Counted from the stretch's first letter, positions 1 through 9,035 are shown. The stretch: DNA of 57,964 nucleotides from Rivularia sp. T60_A2020_040 (GCA_015272215.1 JACYMD010000042.1:1-57964), one strand, 5' to 3'. A program made the numbers and translations. Notes: generated by a model from the sequence alone, not told the origin.

Positions 1-135
1 CTATTCCCTTACATTCTAGCTGATATAATATCTAAATTTTCTTGCGTTTACCCTGCTAGTTTTAACTTTGGAATTACACAAACCACATTTAAAAAAAAAT
101 GTCAGCGTTGACTGTTCACAATAGTTTAATTAATT

Positions 136-549
136 ATGAAAATTACAACATTTAATCCCAAAACAGGTTTTTTAGAAGAGAAAAAACTTGTTGCTTCTAC
201 AGAGAAACCTTCATTATTTTTAATTGGTAGACATCCCAACAGCGATTTAATTTTAAATACACCAGAAGTGAGTCTAGTACATGGTTTAATTACTTACTTT
301 CAGCAAAATTATTACTTTGTCGAGTTAGCTAGTACTGGTGGTTCGCGACTTAATAATCAAGAAGTTTTGGTGAATCAAAACTGCATTTTAGAACCTGGAG
401 ATAATTTAAGAATTGGCGATTTTTTCTTATTGTTTCTATCTGAAGAAGAACAAATAGAAAAGCCAGAGCCTTATTGGTTTTTAAAACCTCAAACTACTGA
501 TGGTTGTAACCAGATAATTTCGGGTTGTCCTGTGGTACTGTTGATGTAG
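136..549 (+). CDS. FHA-domain protein
   Basis: This 137-residue protein is built around one forkhead-associated domain, a phosphothreonine-peptide binding fold. The GRHPNSDLIL strand at about residues 32-41, the following S-x-x-H at about 46-49, and the N-N-Q-E-V / G-D-x-L-R-I-G-D strands at about 68-95 are typical FHA signatures. No kinase or transmembrane segment is attached, so it probably acts as a cytoplasmic adaptor; its partner is unknown. The last residues (after TTDGCNQIISG) look non-native, because the DNA there is an out-of-frame piece of an antitoxin gene (see 531-611). The natural C-terminus may therefore have been replaced. It stands alone upstream of the Uma2 gene. Confidence 0.75.
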   Translation: MKITTFNPKTGFLEEKKLVASTEKPSLFLIGRHPNSDLILNTPEVSLVHGLITYFQQNYYFVELASTGGSRLNNQEVLVNQNCILEPGDNLRIGDFFLLFLSEEEQIEKPEPYWFLKPQTTDGCNQIISGCPVVLLM

Positions 550-611
550 TTGTCGTTTTAAATCCAAGTATCCCAGATACTGATCAGGCAAAAATCTATG
601 ATTTTTCTGAT
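531..611 (+). pseudogene. VapB-like antitoxin gene fragment
   Basis: Read in the frame starting at 531, this stretch encodes VDVVVVLNPSIPDTDQAKIY followed by DFSD. It closely matches the middle of the antitoxin at 8811-9035 (VDVVIVLNPSIPDTPQKKPY, DFSD). There is no start codon, and the flanks are not antitoxin-like. It overlaps the 3' end of the FHA gene in another frame and supplies that gene's stop codon. It is a decayed relic of a toxin-antitoxin locus. Confidence 0.7.
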
Positions 612-779
612 AACGCACCAAAAGTTGTTGGTGCGTTACGGCAAATTTTCACCTACTCTTTTCCTATCGAATCCCAGAAGCCGTAACACACCCTGCTTTA
701 AGTTTATTTTATAAACACCCTTTAAGAGTGCGATCGCCACCACCCACCACCAATATTTCCAAGCAAGAATTATTAAATT

Positions 780-1355
780 ATGACTCAAACTACAACAAAA
801 AGTATATATTCATTTGAAGAGTATCTTACCTATGATGATGGTACAGATAACCGTTATGAACTTATTGATGGAAAACTAGAATTAATGAATCCACCAACTT
901 TTAGACATCTACTAATCTCTGACTTTCTTGCAGACTCTTTCAAAGCAGAAATTAAAAAACTCAAGTTACCTTGGATGTGTTTTCGAGAAGCAGGAATTAG
1001 AACTGGGTGGAGAAAATCACGATTATCAGATGTTTATGTTGTCACATCCGAACAAGTAATGGAATTTTTGGATGAATCTGCTGTTTGTCAGTCTCCACCT
1101 TTATTAGTTGTAGAGGTAGTAAGTCCCGAATCGGTAAAGCGAGATTATCGTTATAAACGTTCGGAATATGCGGCTTTGGAAATACCTGAATACTGGATTG
1201 TTGATCCAATTGAATCAAAAGTTACTGTTTTATTGTTAGAAGAAGGTTTATACGAAGATACTGAATTTAGCGGTAATCAAAAAATAGTTTCTCGTACTTT
1301 TTCAGAATTAGATTTAACAGTTGAACAAGTTTTAGCTGCGGGGAATATTGAATAA
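780..1355 (+). CDS. Uma2 family endonuclease (DUF820)
   Basis: This 191-residue protein belongs to the Uma2/DUF820 family, which is greatly expanded in cyanobacteria and has a restriction-endonuclease-like PD-(D/E)XK fold. Visible family features are the N-terminal FEEYLTYDDGTDNRYELIDG, the central PPLLVVEVVSPES strand and the YRYKRSEYAALEIPEYWIVDP segment, which carry the acidic and basic residues of the presumed active site. The length is normal and the frame is open from ATG to stop. Cellular targets of this family are not established. It is monocistronic, and a perfect short palindrome follows at 1426-1446. Confidence 0.85.
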   Translation: MTQTTTKSIYSFEEYLTYDDGTDNRYELIDGKLELMNPPTFRHLLISDFLADSFKAEIKKLKLPWMCFREAGIRTGWRKSRLSDVYVVTSEQVMEFLDESAVCQSPPLLVVEVVSPESVKRDYRYKRSEYAALEIPEYWIVDPIESKVTVLLLEEGLYEDTEFSGNQKIVSRTFSELDLTVEQVLAAGNIE

Positions 1356-1425
1356 TATAGTCGTATATAACAGTCGCTGGGATTGAATTAATTCGGATTC
1401 CTATATGTATTTTCCACAAGATTAA

Positions 1426-1446
1426 AGACGTTGCAGTGCAACGTCT
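1426..1446. terminator. Short perfect palindrome, possible bidirectional terminator
   Basis: AGACGTTGCA and TGCAACGTCT pair around a single G. The hairpin lies between the convergent Uma2 gene and the 2Fe-2S protein gene, so it could end transcripts from both sides. The same GACGTT/GTCTCTAC vocabulary recurs at 2085-2115, so it may also be a dispersed cyanobacterial repeat. Confidence 0.45.
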
Positions 1447-1482
1447 CTACATTATCAATTCGTTTTTACCCAAAAATCATAA

Positions 1483-2019
1483 TTAACTCAGATGCTTTTC
1501 TAACATCGTTGCAATCACTTCTGGATGAATTTTGCGATATTCTTTTTTACCTAGTTTCAATGTACAATTGGGTGAACTGCAACATTTTAAACAGCCAGTA
1601 TGTTCGATCGCAACTTTATCAAAAAGACCTCTTTCGCGCAAAATCTTTTCTAATTCTGGTAATATATTGTGACTGCCTCTTTTCCGGCAACCTGGTTTTT
1701 GACATACCAAAATTTTCGGTTTACTTTTAGCTACACTATTTTGTTTAGGACAAGTTTCTATTGGTTTTATCCCATAAACTTTTAATTTAGTTTTGCCAGT
1801 AGTTAAATTTAACTTAGTAACTCCAAAAACATTAATTTGCTTTCCAGGTTTCAAAAAAGAAGCTGCATATTTTCGCAAAACTTTTGGCAGTTTGATCTGA
1901 ATTTCGCCATCAAGAGTTATCAACTGTAAATGTTTGGCTTTCTCCAACTTCTCTCCGACAAAACCAACAAATTCACCTTTGAGATTAAATTCAGATAAAG
2001 TCCGGTAATTATCACCCAT
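1483..2019 (-). CDS. (2Fe-2S) thioredoxin-like ferredoxin-domain protein
   Basis: This 178-residue protein has a novel-looking N-terminal half (about 1-100; basic, beta-rich, SLH-free) and a C-terminal thioredoxin-like 2Fe-2S ferredoxin domain (about 104-178). The domain starts ILVCQKPGCRKRGS and later has HTGCLKCCSSPNC, giving the spaced cysteines expected for a [2Fe-2S] cluster. It lies downstream of nifV-nifZ-nifT on the same strand, about 190 bp after nifT. From memory of the nif region of Anabaena PCC 7120, a similar gene follows nifT there too, so an electron-transfer or assembly role in nitrogen fixation is possible. That role is inferred from position only. Confidence 0.75.
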   Translation of the reverse strand: MGDNYRTLSEFNLKGEFVGFVGEKLEKAKHLQLITLDGEIQIKLPKVLRKYAASFLKPGKQINVFGVTKLNLTTGKTKLKVYGIKPIETCPKQNSVAKSKPKILVCQKPGCRKRGSHNILPELEKILRERGLFDKVAIEHTGCLKCCSSPNCTLKLGKKEYRKIHPEVIATMLEKHLS

Positions 2020-2084
2020 TTCAATTTTGGATTTTAGATTTTAGATTTTGGATTACGAATCTTTAAAAGTTAGGAGTTAGTTTT

Positions 2085-2115
2085 GTAGAGACGGGGCGTA
2101 TTGCTACGTCTCTAC
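2085..2115. repeat. Dispersed hairpin repeat (GTAGAGACG/CGTCTCTAC)
   Basis: A 9-bp perfect inverted repeat, GTAGAGACG at 2085-2093 and CGTCTCTAC at 2107-2115, encloses a 13-bp loop. It sits between nifT and the 2Fe-2S gene. Short hairpins of this type are common intergenic repeats in filamentous cyanobacteria. Confidence 0.6.
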
Positions 2116-2211
2116 GGGATTTAGGAGTTAGATAGTAGTATTTATTATTCATTTTCATTTAGTTATACAATTGTTTTCTATTTCCCTATTTCCCTATTCC
2201 CCCCAACCCTA

Positions 2212-2418
2212 TTAACTGCTTAATCTTTTTGCTTCTACAGTCTTAGGTAAATCTTGCAATTCTGGAAAATCGGGAAATTCTAATTCCCAACCGTTTGCTA
2301 AAGTCAAAATTTGACCAGTTTCCCCCGAAGCTTGTTTAACAACTTCTTCTTCTAAGTCTTTTTTCGGAACATATACTACTAAAGTACCGGCACCGTTTTT
2401 ACGTAACATTACTTTCAT
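2212..2418 (-). CDS. nifT: NifT/FixU family protein
   Basis: This 68-residue protein matches the small NifT/FixU family: MKVMLR at the start, then a repeated pattern of short beta strands (LVVYVPKKDLEEEVV, LTLANGWELEFP). NifT accompanies nitrogenase operons, but its biochemical role is not settled. Its start codon overlaps the nifZ stop by one base (TAATG), which indicates translational coupling, and it is the last member of the nifV-nifZ-nifT unit. The length is normal. Confidence 0.9.
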   Translation of the reverse strand: MKVMLRKNGAGTLVVYVPKKDLEEEVVKQASGETGQILTLANGWELEFPDFPELQDLPKTVEAKRLSS

Positions 2419-2693
2419 TATTGTTCCACTCTTTCTATAAGTTCTAATTCTTCTTTACGACAACCTATAACAATATCCTTTTCCATAAAACGGATTGCAT
2501 AAATATAAGCTCTTTGTAAATATGTACCTATACTTATCACATAACCAACTTCTCCGGGATTAATTAAAACTTCTCCTAATTTTTTACCCGGATAAGTACC
2601 GTCGTTTTTAATTGGGTTAAGAATTTTGACTTTATCACTCAGTTCAAAAACTGGTGGTAAATCAAGTTCTAATTGTTCTTCATCTGAGTGCAT
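2418..2693 (-). CDS. nifZ: Nitrogen fixation protein NifZ
   Basis: This 91-residue protein has the NifZ core: an N-terminal acidic stretch, then LSDKVKILNPIKNDGTYPGK, the GEVGYVISIGTYLQRAYIYAIRF strands and an acidic end. NifZ is a chaperone-like factor that assists formation of the second P-cluster of the MoFe protein. The ORF overlaps the 3' end of nifV by 14 bp and touches nifT, so all three are probably translated from one message. This is the short cyanobacterial form. Confidence 0.9.
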   Translation of the reverse strand: MHSDEEQLELDLPPVFELSDKVKILNPIKNDGTYPGKKLGEVLINPGEVGYVISIGTYLQRAYIYAIRFMEKDIVIGCRKEELELIERVEQ

Positions 2694-3858
2694 GGGAATA
2701 TTTACCCTGTTGTACTAAATCCAATACTTCTTGAGTGGTGAGACTGCGTTTTTTCTCTACCGACTCATGACGTACTGCTTCTAAAACAGACTTTGTTTCC
2801 TCTGAATTGAGATTAATACCGTTTTCTTCTAACACTTGGGATAATAAGTGTCTACCAGAATGTTTTCCTACTACTAAGCGTCTTTCCCAACCGACTTCTT
2901 CAGGGCTGAATGGCTCATAAGTCATTGGGTTTTGCAGTACGCTATGAGCATGGATACCAGATTCATGAGCAAAGGTATTTTCACCGACAATTGCTTTCCA
3001 AGGTGGTACATTGCAACGAGATGCTGCTGCTACCAATCGAGATAAATCCAGCAATTTTGGAGTATCGATACCTATATCCAAGTTGTAAATGCGTTTCAAA
3101 GCCATGACGACTTCTTCTAAAGCCGCATTTCCAGCCCTTTCACCTAAACCGTTTACTGTTGTATTCGCAGTTAAACACCCTGCTTCAATACCAGCAAGAG
3201 CGTTAGCTGTCGCTAAACCAAAATCATTATGGGTGTGGATTTCTACGGGAATTGCTAAAGCTTTGACTATTTTTCTTACTCGATGATAAGTCGCGAAAGG
3301 ATCGAGTACTCCTACAGTATCGCAAAATCGGAACCGAGAAGCACCTAATTCTTGAGCATATAGAGCCACATCCAACAAGAAATTATGATCGGCTCTTGAA
3401 GCATCTTCTCCACCAACAGCAACCCACAATCCATTATCTAGAGCAAAGTTGATACTGTCTCTAAGTTGTTGTAAAGTGATACGCCATTGCCCCTGAAATT
3501 TAGTGCTAATTTGTACACCTGAAACAGGAATGCAAATATGTACCCGCTTTAATCCACAAGCCATAGAAGCCTGTATATCCGAGATTACAGCCCGATTCCA
3601 ACCCAAGAGTTTCGCTCGCAAATCCAAGTTAGCAATTGCTTGTATCGCACGAGTTTCTTCTTCACCCATCGCTGGAATACCGACTTCTATTTCATGTACT
3701 CCAACATCATCAAGAAACTTGGCTATCGCAACTTTTTCTTGTAAGTTGAAAGCAACACCCGCAGCTTGTTCACCATCGCGCAGTGTTGTGTCATTAATTA
3801 AGACAGGTGGTTGATTCATCTCCAAAAGTACCTCTATGGGATTGTTGTTAACACCCAT
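2680..3858 (-). CDS. nifV: Homocitrate synthase NifV
   Basis: This 392-residue enzyme of the DRE-TIM metallolyase family condenses acetyl-CoA with 2-oxoglutarate to homocitrate, the organic acid of the iron-molybdenum cofactor. Visible marks are INDTTLRDGEQAAGVAF near residues 22-38 (metal-binding Asp, catalytic Arg), GGEDASRAD, HTHNDFGLATANALAGIEAG (metal-binding histidines) and NGLGERAGN. An alternative start at the Met of MNQPPV (3819) is possible, because conserved sequence only begins after it. It is the first long gene of the nifV-nifZ-nifT operon. This cluster is not interrupted by an element. Confidence 0.95.
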   Translation of the reverse strand: MGVNNNPIEVLLEMNQPPVLINDTTLRDGEQAAGVAFNLQEKVAIAKFLDDVGVHEIEVGIPAMGEEETRAIQAIANLDLRAKLLGWNRAVISDIQASMACGLKRVHICIPVSGVQISTKFQGQWRITLQQLRDSINFALDNGLWVAVGGEDASRADHNFLLDVALYAQELGASRFRFCDTVGVLDPFATYHRVRKIVKALAIPVEIHTHNDFGLATANALAGIEAGCLTANTTVNGLGERAGNAALEEVVMALKRIYNLDIGIDTPKLLDLSRLVAAASRCNVPPWKAIVGENTFAHESGIHAHSVLQNPMTYEPFSPEEVGWERRLVVGKHSGRHLLSQVLEENGINLNSEETKSVLEAVRHESVEKKRSLTTQEVLDLVQQGKYSHALR

Positions 3859-4049
3859 GATGGGGATTATGGCTTTAACTTTGAGTAAATTTTAGTAAAC
3901 GGTAATGGCAAAGAATGAATTTTGTTTGATAAATTATTAATTATGAAAAAGCATAATTATCTTTTTCTTAATCAGCTATTCATCCCTTATTATTCTTACT
4001 CAAGAAATCAAACATTTCTGTATGAGAAAGAACTAGATTTTGGTATTAA

Positions 4050-4169
4050 TTAATATTTTTGTTGCTCAGGAATATCCGGCATTTCTTTCAGTATCATATA
4101 GCTTATGTAAGTTTTAGCTAATGTCGAAAAAAATAATACACTAATTCCACTAATTAAGGTATAAAACAT
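4050..4169 (-). CDS. Putative 39-residue small membrane protein
   Basis: A short reading frame of 39 codons begins MFYTLISGISVLFFSTLAKT and ends EMPDIPEQQKY. Residues 2-27 are hydrophobic enough for one membrane helix, followed by a charged tail. It lies in the gap between the DUF2949 gene and nifV, on the same strand. No strong Shine-Dalgarno sequence precedes it, and I do not recognise a family. Support is the hydrophobicity pattern and the position; it could still be chance. Confidence 0.4.
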   Translation of the reverse strand: MFYTLISGISVLFFSTLAKTYISYMILKEMPDIPEQQKY

Positions 4170-4218
4170 TTCTGAGAATTGGTAATTGGTAATTGGTAAC
4201 TGTCCACTGTCAACTGTT

Positions 4219-4419
4219 TCAAGATTGGGATTCTAACCAATCAAAAATTCTTTCTAATTGCTCTATATCAACTAAACCGTACTGCCAAAGTAGCATTGGT
4301 AGTGGCCCTTTATCTAACTTGCTTTTTCGCACTGCGACAGAAATATCACAACTAGTAAGTAAAAGCTCCTTTTTTAAAAAATTGATAAATTCTCTATCAC
4401 TGTAAGGTGTCAGCATCAT
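4219..4419 (-). CDS. DUF2949 family small protein
   Basis: This 66-residue protein, with sequence such as REFINFLKKELLLTSCDISVAVR and a LLWQYGLVDIEQLERIFDWLE end, matches the cyanobacterial DUF2949 family (alpha-helical, no known function). In Anabaena PCC 7120 a homologue (asr1406, from memory) also sits between asr1405 and nifV. The conserved order suggests co-regulation with the nif accessory genes. Confidence 0.8.
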   Translation of the reverse strand: MMLTPYSDREFINFLKKELLLTSCDISVAVRKSKLDKGPLPMLLWQYGLVDIEQLERIFDWLESQS

Positions 4420-4602
4420 ATAAAAAGAAACCTCTTTTATAAAGAGAAGAAACAGGGCTTAATTTAACTGATAATTTTTATAGTAAATGGAAGCCTTGTT
4501 ACCTACCTTTTATATCTCAGGAAACCTTAATAGATAAACTTTTATTTTCCTAGATTGTTTCTATATAATTAAAAACTTAGAAACTAAGTAGGTACAAAGT
4601 TT

Positions 4603-4845
4603 TCAAAATTGCCAACATCTTTCCAGCCAATTAATTAATGACGGTCGAGATGCGGTAAATTGAATTACAATAGAACGCAGCAAAATTGCCGCAATCGTGT
4701 TATTTACTTGTACCTGTAAAGTACCGTCTGACAAACAAGAACAAGGAATGTTCAACTCTTGCAAACGGTGGTAGATTTGCCAGCGTTGGTAGCGTGGAAT
4801 CTGCACCGTTTGATACAGGATATTAGAACTTGGTGGTAGTAACAT
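4603..4845 (-). CDS. Asr1405/Asl0597 family protein
   Basis: This 80-residue protein matches the Asr1405/Asl0597 family: IPRYQRWQIYHRLQELNIPCSCLSDGTLQVQVNN, then a TASRPSLINWLERCW end. It is restricted to cyanobacteria and has no assigned function. Its gene is conserved at the head of the nifV-nifZ-nifT block, transcribed in the same direction and separated here by about 180 bp from the DUF2949 gene. The position argues for a heterocyst- or nitrogen-fixation-related role (inference). Confidence 0.8.
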   Translation of the reverse strand: MLLPPSSNILYQTVQIPRYQRWQIYHRLQELNIPCSCLSDGTLQVQVNNTIAAILLRSIVIQFTASRPSLINWLERCWQF

Positions 4846-5285
4846 TATTAACGTTTCTTAGTCAGAAGTTCCTTTTGGAATACATGAAAACAATCAGCAA
4901 TTAACCTCACCCACCTATGGTGAATTGTTGTTAATTGCAATCTGCTTTTTCTGCTTATATCAGATGGTATTATCAATACTTGTTTTCTGAGTATGAATTG
5001 GATTTATTGAATTTTATTAAATTTGTACTCACTAATCTTTAATATTTGTTATCACCCGGTTTCATTTTTTTGTTTGGGGTATAGGGACTAGTATTTATAG
5101 GCAATGGTTCTAGTATTTTACAGGTCAAGGTTCAATAATTAATGTACTCACTGTTCAAACTTTATCTAGCAATAATTTGCAGCGATTTTACTCATAAAAA
5201 TGTGAATTTAGAAACAATATAAAATTGTACTCAAATTGTACCCAGAAAATTGATAATCAAGTTAATATCATAGGTTTTTGTATAT
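4846..5285. other. Intergenic region, probable promoter of the leftward nifV block
   Basis: About 440 bp of AT-rich DNA lies between the leftward asr1405-like gene and the rightward kinase remnant. I see no gene and no convincing NtcA (GTA-N8-TAC) site. By position it should hold the promoter of the nifV block. Confidence 0.4.
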
Positions 5286-6148
5286 GTAGTTACCTTAGAA
5301 GATATTATTATTACCGAGGAATTATCGCGGCGTTCGCCTCTAGCTCCCAACTGGCAGGCAGAAACTCAGGCAATGCAAACCCTAGCACGGCAGATGACAG
5401 GCGCTCCGGAAACGCTGATGCAAACTCTGGCAGATATCGCGCTCTCGCTATGTCAGGCGGGAACAGCAGGAGTTAGCTTGCTAGAAACAACATCGGATGG
5501 GGAAGAAATCTTTCGCTGGAACGTGTTAGCAGGAACCTTAGCGCACCACGTTGGTGGCAGCGCTCCCGTACCCTAGCAACAGCATTAGATGCAGCAGCTT
5601 ATGTTGAGGAAGCACAGGGGATACTGGGAGAAGTAGGGGAGCAAGATGCTTCTACTACCAATTACCAATGCCAAGCTGGTAAAATTAAGCTAAACCTCCA
5701 ACCAGTTGAACTCCGAGAAGTAATTGAAACAGCGATCGCTACAGTGCGTCTATCCCTAGAAGCCAAAAATATTCAATTAGAGTGTATGCTCGCTGCTTTA
5801 CCAATCATAGTTCACGGCGATCGCGATCGTTTACAACAAATTATCTTAAATTTACTTACCAACGCAATTAAATTTACCGAGGCACAAGGAAGAATCGAAG
5901 TTCGCCTTGATGCGAGTGAAACACAAGCCGAAATCTCAGTAAGTGACAATGGCTGTGGTATTTCTGCCGAGTTTCTACCCAATGTATTTGATACTTTTCG
6001 TCAGGAGTCAGGCTTAAAAGGAGGGCTGGGAATGGGAATGGCGATCGCACATAATCTAGTAGAACTTCACGGCGGTACTATCCATGTTCAAAGTCCTGGT
6101 ATAGGACAAGGTGCAATGTTTCGCGTTATGTTACCCCTAATTATTTAA
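5286..6148 (+). pseudogene. Degenerate GAF-domain sensor histidine kinase
   Basis: Two pieces of one kinase remain in different frames. From about 5286 to 5576 the frame encodes EELSRRSPLAPNWQ, then METLARQM-like and ALSLCQAGTAGVSLLE segments, the start of a GAF domain ending at GTLAHHVGGS. From about 5681 to 6148 another frame encodes GKIKLNLQPVELREVIETAI and a full HATPase domain with N box (NLLTNAIKF), G1 (SDNGCGIS) and G2 (GGLGMGMAIA). The end of GAF and the phospho-acceptor HisKA domain are deleted. CheR follows, so this was probably part of a chemotaxis-type hybrid sensor locus. It cannot autophosphorylate as it stands. Confidence 0.8.
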
Positions 6149-6377
6149 AATTCTCTACAAAAATATTTATTTAATAGAGTTGCATAAATAGCGGTTTAAA
6201 TGAGAGCCTGAAGATATTAATTATGATTATTTTAAAATAAGGCGACATCATACAATTTAGCAATGTCTATTCAATAATTAGCATAGTTAAATTTTAGTAC
6301 TACATCAGGTTTTCTTTTCAAAACGTTAATTTTTGATAATTGTTAGTAAACACTTAGTATTATAAAATTAATTTTAT

Positions 6378-7280
6378 ATGGATAATAAGTTAGATAAAAA
6401 TCCTGATTTTGAAGTTTTATTGAACTACCTCAAGCAAAGCTCTGGTTATGATTTTACAGGTTACAAACGTGGTTCTTTGATGCGTCGGTTTCAACACCGT
6501 ATGCGGCAGTTAGCAATTGAAAACTATCAGAACTACTTGCAATATTTGCAAGCCCATTCCGAAGAGTGCGCTTTTTTGTTTAACACCATCTTGATCAACT
6601 GCTCTGAGTTTTTTCGCAATTCCGATTACTGGGATTATTTAGCTAACAACATCATTCCTCAAATCATTATCAGCAAGCAGCCCAATGAAAAAATTCGAGT
6701 TTGGAGTGCTGGCTGTGCTACTGGACAGGAAGTTTATACAATAATCATGTTGCTGGCTGAAGTTCTTGGCATTGAGCAATATTTGCAACGAGTACAGATT
6801 TTTGCTACGGATATAGACGAAGATGCACTTAAGCAGGCACGGAAAGCTAGTTATTCTCACCACGAAGTTGCAAGCATTCATAATAAATTACTGTCTAAGT
6901 ACTTTGAGCAAACCGAGGAGCATTATATTTTTTGCTCGAAATTGCTTCGTACAATTGTGTTCGGTCACCATGACCTAGTTAGGGACGCACCCATGTCCAA
7001 AATTGACCTACTTGTGTGCCGCAACGTACTTATTTACTTAAAAGCCGAAACTATAGCAACTGTTCTGGTTCGTTTTCATTTTGCCTTACGCGATCGAGGT
7101 TTTCTTTTCTTAGGTAAAGCAGAGGGTTTAACCAATGGTAGCAAAATTTTCATTCCTATCAGCCTCAAGTATCGTATTTTTGCTAAAGGAGAGGATCTGA
7201 CATTGCAAGATTACTTGCGGATCAAACCTCAGATTCGCAACCCGGTAGAAAATAACTCTTTAAAGTTTCAACCCAGTTAG
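6378..7280 (+). CDS. CheR-type protein-glutamate methyltransferase
   Basis: This 300-residue protein has the CheR architecture: an N-terminal all-alpha domain (about 8-80, with [21 protein letters not shown]) and a SAM-dependent methyltransferase domain (about 85-270) with [15 protein letters not shown] (SAM loop), [22 protein letters not shown] and [12 protein letters not shown]. It would methylate glutamates of a receptor or a partner sensor. No CheB or receptor gene adjoins it; the upstream kinase is decayed, so it may be orphaned. It overlaps the convergent oxidoreductase gene by 4 bp at the 3' end. Confidence 0.88.
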   Translation: MDNKLDKNPDFEVLLNYLKQSSGYDFTGYKRGSLMRRFQHRMRQLAIENYQNYLQYLQAHSEECAFLFNTILINCSEFFRNSDYWDYLANNIIPQIIISKQPNEKIRVWSAGCATGQEVYTIIMLLAEVLGIEQYLQRVQIFATDIDEDALKQARKASYSHHEVASIHNKLLSKYFEQTEEHYIFCSKLLRTIVFGHHDLVRDAPMSKIDLLVCRNVLIYLKAETIATVLVRFHFALRDRGFLFLGKAEGLTNGSKIFIPISLKYRIFAKGEDLTLQDYLRIKPQIRNPVENNSLKFQPS

Positions 7281-8218
7281 AAACAATTTATGGCAATTTT
7301 ACCTTTAGCTCGTTCGCTTTCACTATACTTATGAGCTGCTGCTAATTCTTGTAAAGGATAGGTGCAGTCAATAACCACTCGTAATTTACCCGTTTCAATC
7401 AAATCATTGAGATAAAGCAAGTCAGATGTGTTGGGTTGAGCAAGAATAAATTTAGCTTTTTGACTACCAAATAAACTTGTTAATCCAATAGACACAATAT
7501 TTTGTAGATTCGGTAAGGTTGTAACGTAAACTCCCTTAGATTTGAGAACTTTTTTACAATTATCAAATGTCTGCTTACCAACCGCATCGAGAATAATATC
7601 GTATTGCGTTTGATTTTGAGTAAAATCTTGTTGTGTATAGTCAATCAGAAAATCTGCCCCAAGAGACTTGACAAAATCTATATTTTTACCACTACAAACT
7701 CCCGTAACTTCTGCTCCCAAAGCTTTGGCAATTTGGACTGCAAAAATACCCACACCACCGGAAGCTCCATTGACAAGTACCTTTTGTCCTGACTGAATAT
7801 TGGCTTTGTCTCGTAATGATTGTAAAGCGGTGAGGGCTGCGACGGGTAAAGCTGCGGCTTCTTCAAAGCTGATATTTTTGGGTTTTACAGCAGCAACTTT
7901 TTGCGGTACAGCTGCTAATTCCGCGTAAGCACCCCCAGGTATACCCAGCGAGCCATAAATTTGATCTCCCACTTGGAAGCCAGATACTTGAGAACCGACT
8001 TCTACAACAACTCCAGCTAAATCAAACCCTAAAATCATCGGAAACTTATTTCCGGTGATAATTTTGAGCATTCCTTCACGAATCTTCCAATCAACCGGAT
8101 TCACTGCCGCAGCATGAACTTTAACTAACAACTCGTCGGGTTTGATTTTTGGTGCTTCCACCTCTTCATATCGCAAAACATCAGCGCTACCATACTCCCG
8201 AATCACCATTGCTTTCAT
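7277..8218 (-). CDS. NAD(P)H-dependent quinone reductase-like (zinc-independent MDR) oxidoreductase
   Basis: This 313-residue medium-chain dehydrogenase/reductase family member has an N-terminal GroES-like domain ([23 protein letters not shown], about 27-49, and [12 protein letters not shown]) and a Rossmann domain with [25 protein letters not shown] (about 143-167). It lacks the Cys/His pattern of zinc alcohol dehydrogenases and so resembles quinone oxidoreductases. The substrate is unknown. The length is full and there are no frame problems. It is the only gene in its leftward unit, and a small antitoxin-like remnant lies just upstream. Confidence 0.85.
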   Translation of the reverse strand: MKAMVIREYGSADVLRYEEVEAPKIKPDELLVKVHAAAVNPVDWKIREGMLKIITGNKFPMILGFDLAGVVVEVGSQVSGFQVGDQIYGSLGIPGGAYAELAAVPQKVAAVKPKNISFEEAAALPVAALTALQSLRDKANIQSGQKVLVNGASGGVGIFAVQIAKALGAEVTGVCSGKNIDFVKSLGADFLIDYTQQDFTQNQTQYDIILDAVGKQTFDNCKKVLKSKGVYVTTLPNLQNIVSIGLTSLFGSQKAKFILAQPNTSDLLYLNDLIETGKLRVVIDCTYPLQELAAAHKYSESERAKGKIAINCF

Positions 8219-8309
8219 GTTTATCCTCGCACCCCAATAATTGATCTATATTCATTAGTTTAATTGTTGACGGTGGACAGTGGACAATCGAATTTGGCAA
8301 GAGGGAGGA

Positions 8310-8402
8310 ATGAGACAAGTACCTATCGATGAAGTAAAAAATGATTTGTCAGGTTATTTACAAGTTGCCGTTGAAGAAGTGAGAGCCAAGTATACAGATT
8401 AA
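8310..8402 (+). pseudogene. Phd/YefM-like antitoxin N-terminal fragment
   Basis: A 30-codon frame, MRQVPIDEVKNDLSGYLQ then VAVEEVRAKYTD, is preceded by a good ribosome binding site (GGGAGGA). The IDEVKNDLSGYLQ segment looks like the first helices of a Phd/YefM-type antitoxin. The rest of the domain is missing. It lies between the oxidoreductase and the VapBC-like pair, where several toxin-antitoxin remnants cluster. Confidence 0.4.
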
Positions 8403-8440
8403 TAATTTATCAACTAGCCTGCTCAATTTTAGAGCAGCAA

Positions 8441-8821
8441 TTATTGCCAATTCACAACTGTTAAACTTGTTACTTTTGTTAATTCCTGGTCAGCAGTTAC
8501 TAAATTAGCTCCAGCTTGAAGTGCAGTGGAAGCAATAATCGCATCTGGAAGTTTTATCCGATATTGCAAGCGAATTTGAATAATCACATCGATTAGTAAA
8601 TTATTACTGGCTAATAAATCAATTACTTCTACACGTTTGAGAAATTCCTCAAATAGCTGATAATCGTCTTTACTTAAACCAGAGAATGCTAAAAATTCAA
8701 TTTGGCTGATGATAGAAATTCCCACCCAGTCAGCATTTTGTAATAATGTAACTAGTGTTGTAGAACCTCTTAACAAAGCGACGATGGCATTTGTGTCAAG
8801 CAGATATCGTTTACCATTCAT
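8441..8821 (-). CDS. PIN-domain toxin (VapC family)
   Basis: This 126-residue protein is a PIN-domain ribonuclease of the VapC toxin type. The N-terminal LLDTNAIVALL carries the first metal-binding Asp, the middle holds the conserved acidic residue (GISIISQIEFLA), and KLPDAIIASTALQAGANLVTADQEL carries the C-terminal Asp residues. Such toxins cleave RNA when freed from their antitoxin. Its start overlaps the upstream antitoxin gene by 11 bp, the normal arrangement for a coupled pair. All catalytic acids appear present, so it should be active. Confidence 0.88.
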   Translation of the reverse strand: MNGKRYLLDTNAIVALLRGSTTLVTLLQNADWVGISIISQIEFLAFSGLSKDDYQLFEEFLKRVEVIDLLASNNLLIDVIIQIRLQYRIKLPDAIIASTALQAGANLVTADQELTKVTSLTVVNWQ

Positions 8822-9035
8822 CCCGTAACATTCTCTGCATCGCTACAGCATCACCCTGCCAATTTAAACGTCCTGCCAAATCAGAAAAATCATAGGGTTT
8901 TTTCTGGGGTGTATCTGGGATGCTTGGGTTTAAAACAATAACTACATCGACATTACCAGCTGACAATTCTGTTGGGATATTAAGGTGTAAATTTCCTGAT
9001 GCATCAATAACTGTTGCTAACTTTAGCACTTTCAT
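8811..9035 (-). CDS. VapB-like antitoxin
   Basis: This 74-residue protein starts at MKVLKLATVIDASGNLHLNI; the longer upstream frame looks non-coding. The N-terminal half resembles the DNA-binding strand of AbrB/DUF2281-type antitoxins, and the C-terminal half (KPYDFSDLAGRLNWQGDAVA) is the toxin-binding tail. Partner of the overlapping PIN toxin. A fragment of a close paralogue survives at 531-611, which shows that this family has duplicated locally. Confidence 0.8.
   Translation of the reverse strand: MKVLKLATVIDASGNLHLNIPTELSAGNVDVVIVLNPSIPDTPQKKPYDFSDLAGRLNWQGDAVAMQRMLRDEW

Noticed and set aside
5225-5476. 83-residue ORF overlapping the kinase remnant
   Set aside because: It is out of frame with the recognisable GAF sequence and is Ser/Gly/Ala-rich shadow.
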